This document shows, one piece after another, positions 62,390-64,000 of a stretch of 64,000 bases of DNA. The notes under the pieces were generated by a model. That model searched no databases. It was given only the letters and a program-made list of their open reading frames with translations, and was not told where the DNA came from. Positions within the stretch are counted from its first letter, which is position 1. Each line of letters opens with the position of its first letter. Both the position numbers and the translations under genes were made by a program. This DNA comes from Adiantum capillus-veneris (lineage: Eukaryota; Streptophyta; Polypodiopsida; Polypodiales; Pteridaceae): contig CM043950.1 in NCBI GenBank assembly GCA_014529385.2, positions 153,692,445-153,756,444 on the forward strand, read 5' to 3'.

Positions 62390-63700
62390 TAGCTGACTTG
62401 GCACTTGGGACTCTACTGAAACCTACCTCCTATGGTCTCTACCATGGGGCGTGGCCCTTCTAAAAAACATTAATGTTACATCGTGGTACTGCCTCGGGTT
62501 AACCCGGCCGTGAAAGCACTAGGGTAGTCTTTCCATTACACCTTGCAGGCGGCCTCACCACCTTAGCTGGGGATCTCTCCACTCATGGAAATCTGCGCGC
62601 TATGCAGTAATGGCGGCCTCCCTCCCTCCTCTATTTAAAAGGTGAGGGTGCAACTTTGCCCCTCAGTTAGCTTTGTTTGTGCTCCATTTTTTGCATGAAA
62701 TAGGACTGTGTGTCTGTGTCTCTACTTCACCGAAGTATGGAGCTCACAACACAAGTAACACAAGTCGGCTACTTTTACTCATAAGTTTTTCATTTTGCAC
62801 CTATGTTTTTAGGGGAGTATTACTGTGCTGCTTCAAAAGGCATGGCACCTTGAGTGGTTTTCACATAGTATAGTAAGGTACAATGGTGTTTTTTTGCAAG
62901 GTTTTAATTTCATTAATGGGATTCTAGTTGCTATCAATTTCATGGTATTTTTGTTCTAAAGCTTGAGGTTTCTATATAGGTGGTTTTTTGGTATGGCTTA
63001 CTACCTGCTGCCGCTTTTAGCTCTATTTTTTTAAAAGAAGAAACTTACCTACTAGCTACTATTCGGTAAACTGACCACTAGTTTGGCTATAGCTTTGCCC
63101 GGTTAACGGGTACGACCAGACATTGCATTGGTGCTTACTAATATGATTGGAGGCTGGCATGTAACTGTTGCTTTTTGCATGGGTTATTGTTCTATGACTG
63201 GATAAACCTTGGTTTTGGATAAGTGATGGAAGCTTGAAAGGGGGTGATGTTGTCCCACCCTCTGCACACTAGTATTGAATATTTTTCTGGATAGTTGGGC
63301 CCGATGGCACGTTATTACTGTATCTGAACATTTCTTTATGGTCAGGGTAAAGGGTAATACATTGCAGTTTCTGCTTGCTCACTGGTGGATGTTGTTTTCT
63401 TTGATGTTGGTAATTGTTTTGGTTTACTGCCTACCGCTGCTAAGGTTGGTTATGCAAATAGAAAGGGGTTGAACCATTGCGCAATGATATTTGACATCAT
63501 TTTAATCAATGATATTAGCTCTAGGATGGACCCACAGTCTATAATCCCTTGACTGGTTGACTGGTGTTAGGTGGTCCTTCGTAGGCTATTTTTCTGGTCT
63601 CCTGCTCACGGCTATTATAGTCTTTGACTTTGCCGGTTTAAGGTTTGCAAGGCCAATCTACAGTAACTGATCATATTCTTGTTTATATATTTCCTTTCAG
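62390..63700. other. Unassigned stretch, possibly 5' region of a plus-strand gene
   Basis: CTCTATTTAAAAGG near 62630 could be a TATA region and 63661-63700 ends in a good splice acceptor. The region between is T-rich, as expected of intron sequence, with no long frame. Speculative. Confidence 0.3.
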
Positions 63701-63877
63701 GACCACAAACCTTTTAGAATGCAGCGTGCATGAGTGTAAAACACAACCCTGAGAATCATACAAAGATGCTCGAACAGATTAAGTTGTACCTTAAAGACTG
63801 TAAACCAAAAAATGCTTTGGCAATTAGAACCAGACCCTTCCTTGCTAGAAAGGCCAAGGATTGTATTACTTACTACT
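63701..63877 (+). CDS. Possible exon of an unrecognised gene
   Basis: Acceptor TATATTTCCTTTCAG| at 63700 and donor CTACT|GTAAGT at 63878 bracket 177 bp. From the ATG at 63730 the frame reads MSVKHNPENHTKMLEQIK … CKPKNALAIRTRPFLARKAK … CITYY and stays open to the donor (49 codons, phase 1). I do not recognise the protein. Lysine-rich, no domain seen; the next exon would lie outside the window. Confidence 0.4.
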
Positions 63878-64000
63878 GTAAGTAATTGTTACCTCACTAA
63901 CTTTTTTTGAAATATTGTAGACTCTTGCTCTATCACAAGGATTGGAAGTGACCTATGTTCCCCTCTCTGTGGCCACATCTCTTGTCTTAGATGTATTAAT

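Noticed and set aside
1-64000. tRNA or rRNA genes
   Set aside because: I looked for the T-loop GGTTCGAATCC and for rRNA core words on both strands and found only isolated partial matches without cloverleaf context.

Overview
The window is eukaryotic nuclear DNA, almost certainly from a land plant. The evidence is a gene rich in GT-AG introns, Ty1/copia and Ty3/gypsy LTR retrotransposons primed by initiator-Met tRNA (TGGTATCAGAGC sites), LINE remnants, plant-type telomere-like CCCTAA(A) motifs and very long (CT)n, (AC)n and (AG)n tracts. A repeat-rich vascular plant such as a fern would fit, but the lineage is an inference I cannot prove from the sequence.

One large host gene dominates the left half. 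It lies on the minus strand, starts at 35312 and is still open at base 1. I could join twelve exons with matching splice phases into 2587 codons without a stop. The predicted protein carries, in order, a ParB/sulfiredoxin-like DNRRLW domain, a complete Sen1-type (SF1B) helicase, a complete UvrD/TRANK1-type (SF1A) helicase and a TRANK1-like alpha-helical C-terminal region. Intron 9 is about 23.6 kb (2893-26486) and is filled with nested transposable elements; the other introns are 77-1091 bp.

Inside intron 9, from low to high coordinates, are: two LINE remnants in opposite orientation (4290-5800 minus, 6955-7500 plus); LTR-like fragments and short tandem repeats (5870-13960); a non-autonomous LTR element A (14091-17724, target duplication CTCAC) whose 3' LTR holds a solo LTR of family B (16872-17502, duplication CTTTA); a full-length but decayed Ty3/gypsy chromovirus B (18324-25499, duplication ACATA), itself invaded by a family C LTR (19400-20210) and a 1.1-kb solo LTR D (21028-22165, duplication CCGT); and an older minus-strand gypsy integrase fragment (25505-26110). 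Family B and C LTRs carry clusters of CCCTAA/CCCTAAA and the bZIP-type motif GATGACGTGG.

The right half (35.5-64 kb) is mostly intergenic and transposon-derived: a gypsy remnant with a CCHC knuckle and a 360-bp internal tandem duplication (41690-44030), a minus-strand copia element (44171-47925), a gypsy RT fragment (47940-48470), a non-autonomous minus-strand LTR element (50413-53214), a degenerate array of palindromic units (54060-55250), two copia copies arranged LTR-internal-LTR-internal-LTR (55250-60900), and a gag fragment (61608-61838). One possible host exon lies at 63701-63877. I saw no rRNA, tRNA or CRISPR feature.
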